From the NCBI GenBank assembly GCA_000403255.2, contig KE159582.1:661853-725852 (forward strand): 64,000 nt of DNA. The letters are read 5' to 3'. A program made the position numbers and the translations under genes. Of this stretch, positions 17,690 to 26,025 are shown piece after piece (the first letter of the stretch is position 1; each line of letters opens with the position of its first letter). The notes under the pieces are model-generated. The model was given only the letters and a program-made list of their open reading frames with translations. It was not told the origin of the DNA and searched no databases. Source of the DNA: Lachnospiraceae bacterium 3-1. GTDB lineage: Bacteria > Bacillota > Clostridia > Lachnospirales > Lachnospiraceae.

Positions 17690-18223
17690 ATGGAACTGGA
17701 ACGTGTTAATATGCGAGACGAAAGCTATCAGGCGTCTGTTCAGGAAATCCACAGGTGTGGAAAGCTGTGCTTTCATATCAATCAGACGGAACCCCATTCT
17801 GAGGAAGGAAGAAAGCTGACTGACGAGCTTTTTGAGTCACCGCTGCCGGAGGGAAGCGTGATTTTCCCACCCATGCAGATTGATTTGGGGAAGAATATCA
17901 AAATCGGGAAAAATGTAATTATCAATCACAATCTGACCTGTATGTCGAGGGGGAGCATTGAGATCGAGGATGATGTGATGATTGGCCCCGAAGTGGCGCT
18001 GCTCACGGCGAACCATGATTTTGCAGACCATTGGGTGCTGCTCTGCGGGAAAATTCATATTAAAAGGAATGCGTGGATTGGTGCGAGGGCGGTTATCCTG
18101 CCCGGTGTTACGGTCGGTGAAAATGCGGTAGTTGCTGCCGGGGCTGTAGTTACAAAGGATGTTCAGGCAAACACAGTGGTAGGCGGGAATCCGGCACGGG
18201 TAATCCGTAGACTGGAAGTGTGA
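17690..18223 (+). CDS. Hexapeptide-repeat acyltransferase (maltose O-acetyltransferase type)
   Basis: 177 aa with AGGAGG upstream. N-terminal helical Mac-like segment (about 1-45), then a left-handed beta-helix of hexapeptide repeats (IDLGKNIKIGKNVIINHN, then the C-terminal coils VTVGENAVVAAGAVVTKD and VVGGNPARVIRRL). The His in LLTANHDF is the probable catalytic base. Such trimeric enzymes acetylate sugars or other hydroxyl/amino acceptors with acetyl-CoA. In this operon it may cap a reduced product before export (inference). Confidence 0.9.
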   Translation: MELERVNMRDESYQASVQEIHRCGKLCFHINQTEPHSEEGRKLTDELFESPLPEGSVIFPPMQIDLGKNIKIGKNVIINHNLTCMSRGSIEIEDDVMIGPEVALLTANHDFADHWVLLCGKIHIKRNAWIGARAVILPGVTVGENAVVAAGAVVTKDVQANTVVGGNPARVIRRLEV

Positions 18224-18236
18224 GGAGGTGTTTGGA

Positions 18237-18977
18237 ATGAAAAAAATATTTTCACTTGTGATAATTGGGATTATGGTATTTTCACTTACAGCCTGCGGAA
18301 ACCGGAATGAAGATAATACCACCCGGCAGGAAGCGTCAGACAGACAGGAAATATCAGAAAAAGAAACTGATCCGGCTGCGGCAGAAGGGACAGAATCTTC
18401 CGATAGTACAGAGAAGGAAGAAATGGACACCGATTCCGACAGCAAAGCGGAAGGAAACTCTATTTTGGTGGCGTATTTTTCCCTTGCAGGGGAGCAGTAT
18501 GGGGTGGGCGTCATTGAGGAAGGCAATACCGCTGTTATTGCGAAAATGATTGCAGAGCAGACAGGGGCAGATGTATTTGAGATTGAAGCCGTAAATGCTT
18601 ACCCTGAAACATACGATGGACTGCTGGATGTTTCCCGGCAGGAAATGTCAGATAATGCCCGTCCTGAAATCGCTGGCATGGTGGATAATATGGAGGATTA
18701 CGATATTGTCTTTGTAGGTTATCCGAATTGGTGGGGCGATATGCCGATGATCGTCTACAATTTTTTGGAAAGCTATGATTTTTCCGACAAAACGGTAATT
18801 CCATTCTGTACGCATGGAGGCAGCGGATTGTCTGGCACGGAAAGCACGATTGCGGACATTACGGGAGCCGAAATGATGGATGGCTTTGACATTGCCGGCG
18901 AGGCGGCGCAGAACCAGCGGGACAAAGCGGGCGAAGCAGTGACGGAATGGCTGCGGGAAGGTGGTTTTATTGAGTAA
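18237..18977 (+). CDS. Lipoprotein flavodoxin
   Basis: 246 aa from the ATG at 18237 (GAGGAGG upstream; the GTG at 18228 overlaps that site). Lipoprotein signal peptide ending LTAC with Cys20, an acidic linker to about 75, then a complete flavodoxin fold (ILVAYFSLAGEQYG, EEGNTAVIAKMIAEQTGAD, GYPNWWGDMPM, CTHGGSGLSGTES). The flavodoxin part is paralogous to the cytoplasmic one at 14913. A lipid-anchored flavodoxin implies electron transfer outside the membrane. Its 3' end overlaps the next gene. Confidence 0.88.
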   Translation: MKKIFSLVIIGIMVFSLTACGNRNEDNTTRQEASDRQEISEKETDPAAAEGTESSDSTEKEEMDTDSDSKAEGNSILVAYFSLAGEQYGVGVIEEGNTAVIAKMIAEQTGADVFEIEAVNAYPETYDGLLDVSRQEMSDNARPEIAGMVDNMEDYDIVFVGYPNWWGDMPMIVYNFLESYDFSDKTVIPFCTHGGSGLSGTESTIADITGAEMMDGFDIAGEAAQNQRDKAGEAVTEWLREGGFIE

Positions 18978-19965
18978 AAATAAGCAGGCAAAGAAATGCG
19001 GCATTTGTGTACTGATAATGTCTGCGATACTTTTGACATTTTCCGCCTGCGGCACTTCGGAAAAGAGGGATCAGAAGGAGCCGGTATCTGATACGGCAGG
19101 GTTTTCTGATGTGGAAAGCATTCATCAGGAAACTGCTGATACGGAATCGGAACAATTACAGTCCGATACAACAGAGATTAAGCTGACCTTTGGGAATGAA
19201 ATTGTTTTTGCAATGATGGATAACAGTGAAACGACAAAAGCATTTTTAGAATTGCTTCCTCTGACGCTTTCCATGAACCGTTATGGAGATCGGGAATATT
19301 ATGCTCCTGTCTCGGAACTGCCGGAAAACGGAGAGGATATTCCTGACTTTGAAAATGGAGACATTACTTATTTTGTGTCAGGAAAATCCCTTGCCATTTT
19401 TTTCGGAAATGAAGGGAATTCCAGTCAGGGCGGCTTGATCCGTATGGGGAAGATTACTTCGGATTTAAGTGTATTTGAGACAATGGAGGACAATGTGGCC
19501 GTGACGGTTGAAATCGCAGACAGGCAGGAAGGAGAAGTTATGCAGGAATATGATTTTTCTGTTTTTGAAAATGTGGAACTGATGGGGGTGGATCTGTCTG
19601 CCATGAGCGGGGAGCAGATAGAAGTCCTCTATCAGCAGGCGAGGTACTGCCAGGCAATGACGGATGCGGATATTGTTACCATGCGGGAGCTTGTGCCGGA
19701 GGATATGACCTTTACGCATATGAGCGGCAGGCAGCAGACGCGGGAAGAATATTTTGCGGATGTGGAGGATGGCAGTCTCCGGTATTTTACGATTGGTATT
19801 GACTCCCCGGTGGTGGAGGTAGATGGAGATACTGCCTCTGTCACTTATACTTCGGTATTGAACGCCAATGCTTACGGTGCAAGAGGAACTTACCGCATGA
19901 GTGGAACGCACTGGTTCGAAAAACGGCAGGATAAATGGCTTCTGAGTAATGCACCTGACCAATAG
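18970..19965 (+). CDS. Lipoprotein with cyclophilin-like and NTF2-like domains
   Basis: About 331 aa from the TTG at 18970 (a GTG at 18961 is possible). Signal sequence with a lipobox-like FSAC (Cys27). A cyclophilin-like (DUF369/cyclophil_like) domain occupies about 60-200 (IKLTFGNEIVFAMMDNSETTKAFLELLPLTL, split by loops; GDITYFVSGKSLAIFF). A C-terminal NTF2-like domain covers about 205-331 (VLYQQARYCQAMTDADI, ending GTHWFEKRQDKWLLSNA). The cyclophilin-like domain commonly travels with flavodoxin and reductase genes in such clusters. Overlap with the preceding gene suggests translational coupling. Confidence 0.78.
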   Translation: MSKNKQAKKCGICVLIMSAILLTFSACGTSEKRDQKEPVSDTAGFSDVESIHQETADTESEQLQSDTTEIKLTFGNEIVFAMMDNSETTKAFLELLPLTLSMNRYGDREYYAPVSELPENGEDIPDFENGDITYFVSGKSLAIFFGNEGNSSQGGLIRMGKITSDLSVFETMEDNVAVTVEIADRQEGEVMQEYDFSVFENVELMGVDLSAMSGEQIEVLYQQARYCQAMTDADIVTMRELVPEDMTFTHMSGRQQTREEYFADVEDGSLRYFTIGIDSPVVEVDGDTASVTYTSVLNANAYGARGTYRMSGTHWFEKRQDKWLLSNAPDQ

Positions 19966-19975
19966 GAGGTGCAGT

Positions 19976-20701
19976 ATGGGCTTACCGAAAATAACGGATA
20001 AGAAAGAAGTATATTTGAAGAAAAGAAAACAGGCTGTGCGTATGCTGGCGGATGTGGGTATGGCAGTATTGCTTCCACTGCTTATGGCTTATTCCTTAAT
20101 TGGGGAGGCTGTGCATGAATGGATGGGTATTTTTATGTTCCTGCTTTTTATCCTGCACCATGTATTGAATTTTTCGTGGTACAGAAATCTGTTTCGCGGG
20201 CATTATTCCGCTTCCCGCATATTGAGGACGATAGCTGACCTGTTTTTGATTCCGGTTATGCTGGCCTTGCCGGTCAGTGGGATCATGATGTCCCGTCATA
20301 TATTTTCGGGTTTGGGTGGCAGTTTATCTTTTGCACGGGCATCGCATCTTTTTGCTTCCTATTGGGGGTTTGTACTTATGTCTCTGCATATTGGGCTTCA
20401 TTGGAGGATGGCTGTCGGTATGGCAGGAAACTTATGGGGCAGGAGGAAAATGGGCAGGGGTGGTATTCTTCTGCTCCGTGTTGTGTTTATATTCATAGCA
20501 CTGTATGGAGTTTATGCATTTGTCCGCAGGCAGATAGGTTCTTATATGTTCCTTCAAAATCAGTTTGTCTTTTTTGATTTTGGAGAACCGCGTATTTTCT
20601 TTTTTATGGATTATCTTGCGGTGATGTGTTTGTTTGCGGTGTGCGGGTATTATGCCGTGGGTGGGGCAGCACTGTTGGAGAAAAGGAGAAAAAGGACATG
20701 A
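19976..20701 (+). CDS. DUF4405 membrane protein (possible b-type cytochrome)
   Basis: 241 aa from the ATG at 19976 (AGGAGG upstream). Five to six predicted membrane helices. Histidines are clustered in helices (ILHHVLNFSWY, then MSLHIGLHWRM), the arrangement expected of a bis-His haem-binding DUF4405/cytochrome b561-like protein. In an operon that encodes lipoprotein redox proteins, this is the best candidate for moving electrons across the membrane (inference). Its stop overlaps the next start (ATGA). Confidence 0.75.
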   Translation: MGLPKITDKKEVYLKKRKQAVRMLADVGMAVLLPLLMAYSLIGEAVHEWMGIFMFLLFILHHVLNFSWYRNLFRGHYSASRILRTIADLFLIPVMLALPVSGIMMSRHIFSGLGGSLSFARASHLFASYWGFVLMSLHIGLHWRMAVGMAGNLWGRRKMGRGGILLLRVVFIFIALYGVYAFVRRQIGSYMFLQNQFVFFDFGEPRIFFFMDYLAVMCLFAVCGYYAVGGAALLEKRRKRT

Positions 20702-21498
20702 AAAGAAAAATTGTTTTAAGCATGGCTATGCTGGCGGTACTTTTATTTACAGGGTGTGCTGGCGGAAGTGATGCAGATGCCCATATGGAAGGAACACAGC
20801 AGATGGAACCGGCAGCCGTGGGAACGACGGACAAGGATTCTGATGATACAGAATCCGCACAAAATGAGCCGGAAACGGATGGAGCAGACCGGGCGGTTTT
20901 GCTTTATCAGGGACAGGCAAGCATCCGTATTGTTACGGCGGAAGGAAAGGTTATTTACGTTGATCCTTATGCGGGGGATGATTATGAACTTTCTGCGGAT
21001 TTGATTCTGGTAACACACCCGCATTATGACCACAACATGATTGATAAAGTGCAGAACCGGAATCCAGGCTGTGAGATTATCACGCAGGCCGAGGCAATCC
21101 AGAATGGGGAACACCAGTTATTTGAGAGGGGTTATGTAACGGTGGAAGCAGTGGAGGCAGGCTATAATTCCCTGCATGACGTGGGTGGCTGCGTGGGCTA
21201 CATACTGACCTTTTCCGATGGGAAATCCGTCTATGTGACAGGCGATACATCAACCACAGAACAGATGCCGCTGCTGGCTGAGAAGAATATTGATTATGCC
21301 TTTTTCTGCTGTGACGGCATTTATAACATGGGACTTGACGAAGCAGCGGAATGCGCGGAAATGGTGGGCGCAAAGCATAATATTCCCTACCATGTGACAG
21401 CCAGGGAGGGCGTGGTCTTTGACAGGGAACTGGCGGAGCAGTTTGAAGCGCCAAACCGCCTGATCATAGAAGCCGGGGAAGAAATTGTAATTGAATAA
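20698..21498 (+). CDS. Lipoprotein metallo-beta-lactamase-fold hydrolase
   Basis: 266 aa from the ATG at 20698, overlapping the preceding stop. Lipoprotein signal with Cys20 (LLFTGC), acidic linker to about 65, then an MBL-fold hydrolase: LILVTHPHYDHNMID carries the HxHxDH zinc motif, VTGDTST the bridging Asp and IPYHVTAREG the late His. It resembles the UlaG-like branch. The substrate is unknown. Fourth predicted lipoprotein of the operon. Confidence 0.85.
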   Translation: MKRKIVLSMAMLAVLLFTGCAGGSDADAHMEGTQQMEPAAVGTTDKDSDDTESAQNEPETDGADRAVLLYQGQASIRIVTAEGKVIYVDPYAGDDYELSADLILVTHPHYDHNMIDKVQNRNPGCEIITQAEAIQNGEHQLFERGYVTVEAVEAGYNSLHDVGGCVGYILTFSDGKSVYVTGDTSTTEQMPLLAEKNIDYAFFCCDGIYNMGLDEAAECAEMVGAKHNIPYHVTAREGVVFDRELAEQFEAPNRLIIEAGEEIVIE

Positions 21499-21526
21499 AA
21501 CTTATGGAACGAATGGAGGAATCGCA

Positions 21527-22633
21527 ATGAAAAAATTTGGCTTTGGCTTAATGAGGCTGCCTGTGGTAAATGGAAATTACAGCGAGGTGGATATTCCGAA
21601 AATGACGGAAATGGTGGACGCCTTTCTGGAGGCGGGCGGTACATACTTTGACACTGCTTATCCGTACCATGGAGGCAACAGCGAGAAAGCTTTCCAGGAA
21701 ACCGTAGTAAAACGGTATCCGAGGGAACGTTTTACCATTACGGATAAAATGCCGGTTTACCTGATTCAGAAACCGGATCAGATGCAGGGGATTTTTGAAG
21801 AGCAGCTTATGCGCTGCGGCGTAGAATTTTTTGACTATTACTGGCTTCATGCACTGGCCGGTACTAACTATGAGAATGTACAAAAAGCAGGGGCATTTGA
21901 TTTTCTGGTAAAGAAAAAAGAAGAAGGGAGAATCCGTCACATTGGCTTTTCTTTCCATGACTCGCCGGAACTTCTGGAACGCATATTGAAGGATCATCCG
22001 GAGACAGAATATGTGCAGCTCCAGTTGAATTATCTGGATTGGGACGATGCCGCACTCCGGGCGAAGGAATGCTATGAGATTGCCGCACGGCATGGCAAGC
22101 CAGTGATTGTGATGGAACCGATCAAAGGGGGCGCACTTGCGAATATCCCGGAGAAAGCGGACGAGATATTGAAAGCACAGACGCCAGGACTTTCTACAGC
22201 ATCGTGGGCAATCCGTTTTGCAGCTACCCATGAAAATGTGATGATGGTGCTTTCGGGCATGAGCAATATGGAACAGGTTGAGGATAACTTAAGCTACATG
22301 AAGGATTTTAAACCTTTGAGCGAAGCGGAAATGAAAGCATTGAAACAGGCTGCGGATATTATCCGTTCCGGGATTGCGATTTCCTGTACGGCATGCAGAT
22401 ATTGCGTCAGTGAAAGTGAATGTCCGAAGAATATTGCGATTCCGGATTATTTTGCATTATACAACGATAATAAAAATTTTAAGGGCATGGTATCATCCAT
22501 CTATTATAACAATCTGGCATTAACACACGGAAAAGCGTCGGAGTGCATCGGTTGTGGAAAATGCGAAAAACATTGTCCGCAGCATTTGCCGATCCGGAAA
22601 TATTTAAAGGATGTAGCAGAAGTGTTTGGCTGA
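21527..22633 (+). CDS. Aldo/keto reductase with C-terminal 4Fe-4S ferredoxin domain
   Basis: 368 aa from the ATG at 21527 (GGAGG upstream). Reductase barrel (about 1-270) with Asp/Tyr in FDTAYPYHGG, Lys in ITDKMP and His in YWLHALAG. The C-terminal part holds two cysteine clusters, CTACRYCVSESECPKNI and CIGCGKCEKHCPQHLPI, for [4Fe-4S] centres. This fusion is common in anaerobic Clostridia and links the reductase to ferredoxin or flavodoxin rather than only to NADPH. Last enzyme gene of the operon. Confidence 0.92.
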   Translation: MKKFGFGLMRLPVVNGNYSEVDIPKMTEMVDAFLEAGGTYFDTAYPYHGGNSEKAFQETVVKRYPRERFTITDKMPVYLIQKPDQMQGIFEEQLMRCGVEFFDYYWLHALAGTNYENVQKAGAFDFLVKKKEEGRIRHIGFSFHDSPELLERILKDHPETEYVQLQLNYLDWDDAALRAKECYEIAARHGKPVIVMEPIKGGALANIPEKADEILKAQTPGLSTASWAIRFAATHENVMMVLSGMSNMEQVEDNLSYMKDFKPLSEAEMKALKQAADIIRSGIAISCTACRYCVSESECPKNIAIPDYFALYNDNKNFKGMVSSIYYNNLALTHGKASECIGCGKCEKHCPQHLPIRKYLKDVAEVFG

Positions 22634-22669
22634 TAATAGTTAAATAAACAGGATATTAAAAATGTAATT

Positions 22670-23149
22670 ATGCTTTGGTATGTTCTGAATGGAGGAGGTG
22701 GTAACATCAGCCGTGTATTAATTATTGAGTCCAATGAGGGAAGTCATTCTATCATTGATGAAATAATAAAGACTTTGAAAAAGCATCCTGAATTTGAACT
22801 TTTGTGGTTGAAGCACGAGCCGGTGTTATCACTTCCTGGTTTAGAAATTGATCCGGCTCATCGAAAGGTATATTGTGATAAGCTGGAAATTAATCTGACG
22901 GCAAAGGAATATAATCTTCTGTGCTTGTTTGTGGCAAATAAAGGGCGTGTTCTTACCTATGACCAAATATATCGGAAGGTGTGGGAAGAGGAGGCTTTTG
23001 GAAATGCGAACAATGCCATAGCCTGCCACGTACATAACTTGCGTGAGAAGATAGGCAGACTATTGCCGGAGGGATGTTTTGTTATCCGATGTGTACGGGA
23101 AGTTGGTTATTGTTTTGAAACAGACTCTGAATGTATTGCAGCTACATAA
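22670..23149 (+). CDS. Stand-alone winged-helix (OmpR-type) regulator
   Basis: 159 aa. Contains the DNA-binding domain of OmpR/PhoB regulators (about 58-152: [54 protein letters not shown]) but only a short, unrecognisable N-terminal segment of about 50 residues ([20 protein letters not shown]) in place of a receiver domain; the phospho-acceptor Asp is absent. The start is uncertain: GGAGG lies inside the frame, but no standard start codon follows it in frame. It is 37 bases behind the redox operon and may belong to it. Confidence 0.75.
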   Translation: MLWYVLNGGGGNISRVLIIESNEGSHSIIDEIIKTLKKHPEFELLWLKHEPVLSLPGLEIDPAHRKVYCDKLEINLTAKEYNLLCLFVANKGRVLTYDQIYRKVWEEEAFGNANNAIACHVHNLREKIGRLLPEGCFVIRCVREVGYCFETDSECIAAT

Positions 23150-23150
23150 C

Positions 23151-23184
23151 GGCGGCTTGGGAAACTGAGCCGTCTTATTTTTTT
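23151..23184 (+). terminator. Rho-independent terminator
   Basis: An 8-bp stem (ggcggctt at 23151-23158, gagccgtc at 23167-23174, one G-T pair at each side) with an 8-nt loop and a T-rich tail to 23184. It ends the winged-helix gene and probably the redox transcript. The group II intron begins immediately after it. Confidence 0.85.
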
Positions 23185-23664
23185 GGTTTGCGCGCCATGG
23201 GCGCGCTCTAACGGGTGAAAGTCCCGAACACGCCTGGGCAACGAGGAAGTGTATAGCTGAACAGCAAGGGTGTCCATCGTGAGGTGGAATCTGAAGGAAG
23301 CTGTAGGCAAACCCTTGGTCCGACGGACAGAAATCACATATAAGGCTCGGAAATACGGATAAGTCTGCCAAAAGAGATGAAGTCCAAAAGTTGCCGGAAG
23401 TACGAGTAGATGTGGCGGATAGGTGAGGGGAAAGAGTGCGCACCTTAAGCGTGGAGGTCTCACAGGCGGTCTCATCAGCCGTAGTAACAACGAACTGTGA
23501 GGAGTCAGCAGAAGCCATAGTAGTGAAGAAGTTCCTGTAATGGGAATGGAGCGAAGGGCTGAACAATCAATCAGTTGAAGTACGTTCCACTTCGTAGCCA
23601 GAGCATACGCCTGTCGATGACTTCAAAGGCGGCAAAGGCAAAAGGGGCAGAAAGGAAACAACGC

Positions 23665-24948
23665 ATGGACACAAGTAGTCTCATGGAGCAGGTATTGAGC
23701 AAGGATAACCTTAATGCCGCGTACCTGCAAGTCGTAAGGAACAAAGGCGCGGCAGGCGTGGACGGGATGACTGTCGAAGAGCTTGGCGCATACCTTTCGG
23801 AAAACGGCGAAAGCATCAGGGAGAAGCTGCGGACGAGGAAATATAAGCCGCAGCCAGTCCGCAGGGTGGAGATACCCAAACCAGAGGGCGGGACAAGAAA
23901 ACTCGGAGTACCAACGGTGGTAGACAGATTTGTGCAGCAGGCAGTAGCACAGGTGCTCACTCCGATATTTGAAGAGCAGTTCCACGACCACAGCTATGGG
24001 TTCAGGCCGAACCGATGCGCACAACAGGCAGTCTTGAAAGCATTAGAGATGATGAATGACGGACACAGCTGGGTTGTAGACATTGACCTTGCAAAGTTCT
24101 TTGACACAGTAGACCATGACAAGCTGATGACTATCTTCGGGCGTACAATCAAGGATGGGGATGTCATATCGGTAGTAAGGAAGTTCCTGGTCAGTGGAGT
24201 GATGATAGACGACGAGTATGAAGATACCATAGTGGGCACGCCGCAGGGCGGAAATATTTCGCCGCTGTTAGCGAACGTCATGCTGAACGAAGTGGACAAA
24301 GAACTGGAAGCAAGAGGGCTGGATTTCGTCCGCTACGCAGACGACCTGATTATCATGGTCGGAAGCAGACAGGCGGCAGACCGGGTAATGAAGAGCATCA
24401 CCCGATTTATCGAAGAAAGGCTGGGCCTGAAAGTAAATGGGGAGAAAAGTAAGGTGGATAAGCCCAAGGGAATCAAGTATCTGGGATTTGGATTCTACTA
24501 TGACTCATTTGCCAAAGGGTATAAAGCCAGACCCCACCCGAAAGCGGCGGCAAAGTTCAGGGAGCAGATGAAGAAACTCACATGCAGGAGTTGGGGAGTG
24601 AGCAATGGATACAAAGTCAAGAAGCTCAACCAACTTATCCGAGGATGGATAAACTATTTCAAAATCGGCAGCATGAAAGGGTTATGCGAACGGCTAGACA
24701 GTCAAATCCGCTACCGGCTTCGTATGTGCATATGGAAGCATTGGAAAACACCGCAGAATAGAGCAAAGAACCTGATAAAATTAGGTATCAGCCGCAAATA
24801 TGCGTGGTCAACGGCATATACAGGGGCAAGAATAGCCTATGTATGCCAAAGAGGAGCAATGAATGTGGCTGTTACGAAAGAGAGACTAACCCGGTTTGGA
24901 TTAGTTTCCATGTCGGACTACTACGCTGAAAGGCGAGTAACTTGTTAA
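23665..24948 (+). CDS. ltrA: Group II intron reverse transcriptase/maturase
   Basis: 427 aa from the ATG at 23665, chosen because of an AAAGGA site nine bases upstream and because family members start near DTSSLMEQVLS. Reverse transcriptase domain with RNKGAAGVDGMTVEEL, YGFRPNRCAQQA, the GTPQGGNISPLLANVML block and the catalytic RYADDLIIM. The maturase (domain X) region is at about 300-400 (LNQLIRGWINYFKIG). The short C-terminus lacks an HNH endonuclease domain. It helps splice and reinsert the intron. Confidence 0.95.
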   Translation: MDTSSLMEQVLSKDNLNAAYLQVVRNKGAAGVDGMTVEELGAYLSENGESIREKLRTRKYKPQPVRRVEIPKPEGGTRKLGVPTVVDRFVQQAVAQVLTPIFEEQFHDHSYGFRPNRCAQQAVLKALEMMNDGHSWVVDIDLAKFFDTVDHDKLMTIFGRTIKDGDVISVVRKFLVSGVMIDDEYEDTIVGTPQGGNISPLLANVMLNEVDKELEARGLDFVRYADDLIIMVGSRQAADRVMKSITRFIEERLGLKVNGEKSKVDKPKGIKYLGFGFYYDSFAKGYKARPHPKAAAKFREQMKKLTCRSWGVSNGYKVKKLNQLIRGWINYFKIGSMKGLCERLDSQIRYRLRMCIWKHWKTPQNRAKNLIKLGISRKYAWSTAYTGARIAYVCQRGAMNVAVTKERLTRFGLVSMSDYYAERRVTC

Positions 24949-24955
24949 GTTGATT

Positions 24956-25030
24956 GAACCGCCGTGTACCGAACGGTACGCACGGTGGTGTGAGAGGTCG
25001 GAAATTTCTAGAAATTTCCTCCTACTCGAT
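24956..25030 (+). ncRNA. Group II intron domains V and VI
   Basis: Domain V is the hairpin accgccgtgtacc-gaac-ggtacgcacggtggt (24958-24989). Domain VI follows at about 24993-25027, a stem around a ctag turn, with the 3' end ctactcgat. These are the catalytic core and branch-point helices of the intron ribozyme. Confidence 0.85.
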
Positions 25031-25322
25031 TCCGTTTTTCTAACTGCTATTCCGGGTGTTTTCTACATAATTCTGTATGATTAAATTTTATCTGTTTTTT
25101 TTCCGTGCTGCCGTGTCGTAACTTGCGATATTCTACAGCGTTTCTACAGATTCACTAAAGCAGTTCTACAAAATCATTTTTTATAATTCCCCCGTTGCCA
25201 AGCTGTCAGGGGAAAGCGGAACTGTATGCTGTGTATCCCCGGAAAGGGGATGCCATGAATCTACCACGGGCAGGGACAGGCTTCATGCCTTACATACCAA
25301 AACAATATATGCCTTCTGTACA

Positions 25323-25356
25323 TACCGCAGTCCTTAAGGGGATTGCGGTATTTTTT
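25323..25356 (+). terminator. Rho-independent terminator
   Basis: An 11-bp stem (taccgcagtcc at 25323-25333, ggattgcggta at 25340-25350) followed by six T residues. No obvious gene precedes it, so it may end a transcript running out of the intron or belong to a lost gene. Confidence 0.8.
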
Positions 25357-25421
25357 CATTCGACATATTCCCTGTCAATCCCCATAAGTCCCCCAATATG
25401 CACCACCTTTTTTAAAACGAG

Positions 25422-25451
25422 CGCACCTGCCTTACGGCGGGTGCGTTTTTT
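25422..25451 (+). terminator. Rho-independent terminator
   Basis: A 10-bp stem (cgcacctgcc at 25422-25431, ggcgggtgcg at 25436-25445, one G-T pair) with a 4-nt loop and six T residues. It insulates the first prophage gene from upstream transcription. Confidence 0.85.
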
Positions 25452-25503
25452 CGTTGTCGGAAAAAGGCTCTTTCTGACATTTTATCAATCCCGTGCGCCG
25501 CCT

Positions 25504-25545
25504 TCCAGTCTTGAATTTTCCGTTTTCAAAAATTTCAAGACTGGA
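25504..25545 (+). promoter_or_regulatory. Hairpin overlapping the ribosome site of the first prophage gene
   Basis: A perfect 12-bp inverted repeat (tccagtcttgaa at 25504-25515, ttcaagactgga at 25534-25545). The right arm includes the first bases of the CTGGAGG ribosome site of the GTG start at 25556, so folding would hide the site. This suggests translational control of the sigma-like gene. Confidence 0.5.
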
Positions 25546-25555
25546 GGAATTTAAA

Positions 25556-25942
25556 GTGAAAATTAAATATGAATTTACGGACGGGACAGTGTCGGAGGTC
25601 GAGGTGGAGGAATCCATCGGTGCCGTCATCATTGAGGACAGGCGGCTGGAGGACAACCTTGCCAGGAAGGAACGCTATCACTGCTGCTCGCTGGATGCCG
25701 TGGAGTTTGAGGGTATGGAGTACGGCACGGAAGAAACGCCGGAAACGATGCTTGCCGCCATGGAAGAGGACAGGCGTGTATATGAGGCTTTCCATATGCT
25801 CTCTAAGGTGCAGCAGAGGAGGCTGTTAAAGCTGGCGGGCGGTATGTCGATCCGGGAAATCGCGCGGCAGGAAGGTACGAATTTCAGGACCGTGCATGAG
25901 TCGGTTGAGGCTGGAAGAAAAAAATTTAAAAAGTTTTTCTGA
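25556..25942 (+). CDS. Sigma-factor-like phage protein
   Basis: 128 aa from the GTG at 25556 (GGAGG upstream). The C-terminal half is a sigma-70 region 4-like helix-turn-helix: LSKVQQRRLLKLAGGMSIREI, then AREEG-type turn (ARQEGTNFRTVHESVEAG). The N-terminal half has a strand-rich KIKYEFTDGTVSEVEVEES. Small proteins of this kind open early modules of Firmicute phages and related elements and may redirect RNA polymerase. Translation is probably controlled by the hairpin in its leader. Confidence 0.75.
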   Translation: MKIKYEFTDGTVSEVEVEESIGAVIIEDRRLEDNLARKERYHCCSLDAVEFEGMEYGTEETPETMLAAMEEDRRVYEAFHMLSKVQQRRLLKLAGGMSIREIARQEGTNFRTVHESVEAGRKKFKKFF

Positions 25943-26025
25943 AAAACACCCCATCAAAACAGCCACCAAATCTCCGTATAGTGAAGGGCATAAAATCCCG
26001 CCCTTTAGAAATCGGAGGTGGAAAG

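Larger units (their letters stand above)
23187..25030 (+). mobile_element. Group II intron encoding its own maturase
   Basis: About 1.84 kb. The 5' part (23187 to about 23660) is non-coding structured RNA beginning with a hairpin (gcgcgcc/ggcgcgc). It continues with the familiar domain I text (ctctaacgggtgaaagtccc) and several GNRA-like loops. The maturase gene fills domain IV. The 3' part carries domains V and VI and ends ctactcgat. The 5' end is approximate: it reads GTTTG rather than the consensus GTGYG. The insertion point is directly behind a transcription terminator, the target preference of class C introns, and the reverse transcriptase lacks an endonuclease domain, in agreement. Confidence 0.88.
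25031..25555. other. Non-coding junction between intron and prophage
   Basis: About 525 bases with no supportable gene. It contains two strong terminators and a start-proximal hairpin listed separately. The left attachment site of the prophage should lie here or nearby, but the matching right site is outside the window, so it cannot be defined. Confidence 0.6.

Noticed and set aside
23665-24948. Reverse transcriptase considered as a retron or diversity-generating element
   Set aside because: It lies inside a complete intron with domains V and VI; no msr/msd RNA, template repeat or variable repeat is present.
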